Source: an uncultured Fretibacterium sp. (lineage in GTDB: Bacteria > Synergistota > Synergistia > Synergistales > Aminobacteriaceae). Taken from it: a DNA stretch of 6,021 nucleotides. Shown in pieces: positions 5,606 through 6,021 of this stretch. Made by a program: the position numbers and the translations under genes. The notes beneath the pieces were generated by a model. It ran no database searches. It was not told the origin of the DNA and saw nothing but the letters and a program-made list of their open reading frames with translations. The DNA is taken from contig CALGGR010000087.1 of NCBI GenBank assembly GCA_937915755.1, positions 1 through 6,021 of the forward strand, given 5' to 3'. Numbering within the stretch: position 1 is the stretch's first letter; each line of letters begins with the position of its first letter.

Positions 5606-6021
5606 CTATGCGAAAAAACTTAATCCCTCCCGTCTGGCAAACTCGCAGAAAGCCTCCGCAATCCCGTCTTCAGTCATTCCCTCATGATTGAACAGGTCAT
5701 GCTCAACTATTGGGTGTTTGTGTTCATCAAGCATAATCTTTCCGTCCGAATCTGTCCGCATAATCTTTTCGCCTGAATTGTCCTTGCCCGGTTTCCTCAT
5801 TGTCGCGAAAAATACCGGGTAATCATCTCTTCTTGGGCATAACTTATCGTCCCATTTCTGCACGAGCAAAACGCTTGTCTTTGTTCCTGTGTGGGGCTTG
5901 AATACGTTTGTGTGAAGCCCTATAACCGCCAGTATTCTGCACTGTCCCGCAATGAAATCACGTATGTATTTGTCGCTTGAATTGTTGAAGCGTCCTTGCG
6001 GGTGGATTATTGCCATTCTTC
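5606..6021 (-). CDS. hsdM: C-terminal part of type I restriction DNA methylase (HsdM, N-6 adenine), open at right edge
   Basis: This is the last 138 codons of the modification subunit, which methylates adenine and forms the core of the type I complex with HsdS. The frame continues past the right edge: an Arg codon precedes the Met at 6016, giving RMAIIHPQGRFNN, which is the strand after the catalytic NPPF/Y motif in the family ('GGRMAIVLPQGRFNN'). That Met is therefore internal and not the start. Further family marks are KYIRDFIAGQCRILAVIGLH, FKPHTGTKTSVLLVQKWDD, PVFFATMRKPGKDNSGEKI and the C-terminal FARREGLSFFA. The catalytic motif itself and the SAM-binding region lie outside the window. 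HsdS follows after 14 bases, the usual order. Base composition matches HsdS and differs from the core, so both come from the same second source. Confidence 0.85.
   Translation of the reverse strand, partial: RMAIIHPQGRFNNSSDKYIRDFIAGQCRILAVIGLHTNVFKPHTGTKTSVLLVQKWDDKLCPRRDDYPVFFATMRKPGKDNSGEKIMRTDSDGKIMLDEHKHPIVEHDLFNHEGMTEDGIAEAFCEFARREGLSFFA

Noticed and set aside
4491..6021. A new defence system combining type I restriction with a methionine-synthase-like methyltransferase
   Set aside because: The HsdS half ends where its connector should continue, the second half lacks its N-terminal portion, and GC changes at the join. The combination looks like an accident of joining.
1..6021. CRISPR arrays, tRNA or rRNA genes, insertion sequences
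   Set aside because: I saw no regularly spaced repeats, cloverleaf or rRNA motifs, transposase or terminal inverted repeats. Short recurrences such as TTATCACTG (121, 1494, 2202) look like chance in AT-rich DNA.

Overview
The window looks like metagenome-derived DNA. About 4 kb of one AT-rich bacterium (roughly 965-5045, near 37% GC in a sampled line) carries intact genes. Both ends are pieces of unrelated genes joined mid-gene and in frame. The core resembles an AT-rich gut-type bacterium. Gastranaerophilales (non-photosynthetic Cyanobacteria, 'Melainabacteria') is my best guess, from the protein style only, and it is unproven.

Core, minus strand: a compact operon reads leftward from an extended -10 promoter at about 3317. 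It encodes a formyltransferase-family protein (2354-3295), an endonuclease IV-like TIM-barrel metalloprotein (1525-2337) and the start of dihydroxy-acid dehydratase, ilvD (start at 1505). The gaps are 16 and 19 bases. Core, plus strand: a divergent gene (3383-4513) encodes an Asn/Gln-rich protein of unknown function with a weak FliK-like C-terminal segment. Its promoter puts the predicted transcript start on the ATG itself, so it looks leaderless. It ends tail-to-tail, with a 23-base overlap, against the 3' end of a methionine-synthase/UROD-type methyltransferase gene.

Left end: ilvD is correct for about 182 residues. It then changes in frame into a PAS sensor segment (about 600-965) and again into the distal part of a phage tail protein (1 to about 600). 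The open frame of 501 codons runs off the left edge. Right end: the methyltransferase fragment joins in frame, at about 5036-5060, to the N-terminal part of a type I restriction specificity subunit (HsdS). HsdS is preceded by the C-terminal part of its methylase (HsdM), which runs off the right edge. This segment is clearly richer in GC (43 and 55% in two sampled lines).

Three mid-gene, in-frame switches between unrelated families within 6 kb, with changes in base composition and no mobile-element ends, are best explained by chimeric assembly through short shared sequence. A natural mosaic or real domain fusion is possible but much less likely. I see no RNA gene, CRISPR array, insertion sequence or convincing terminator, and no gene-free stretch longer than 87 bases.
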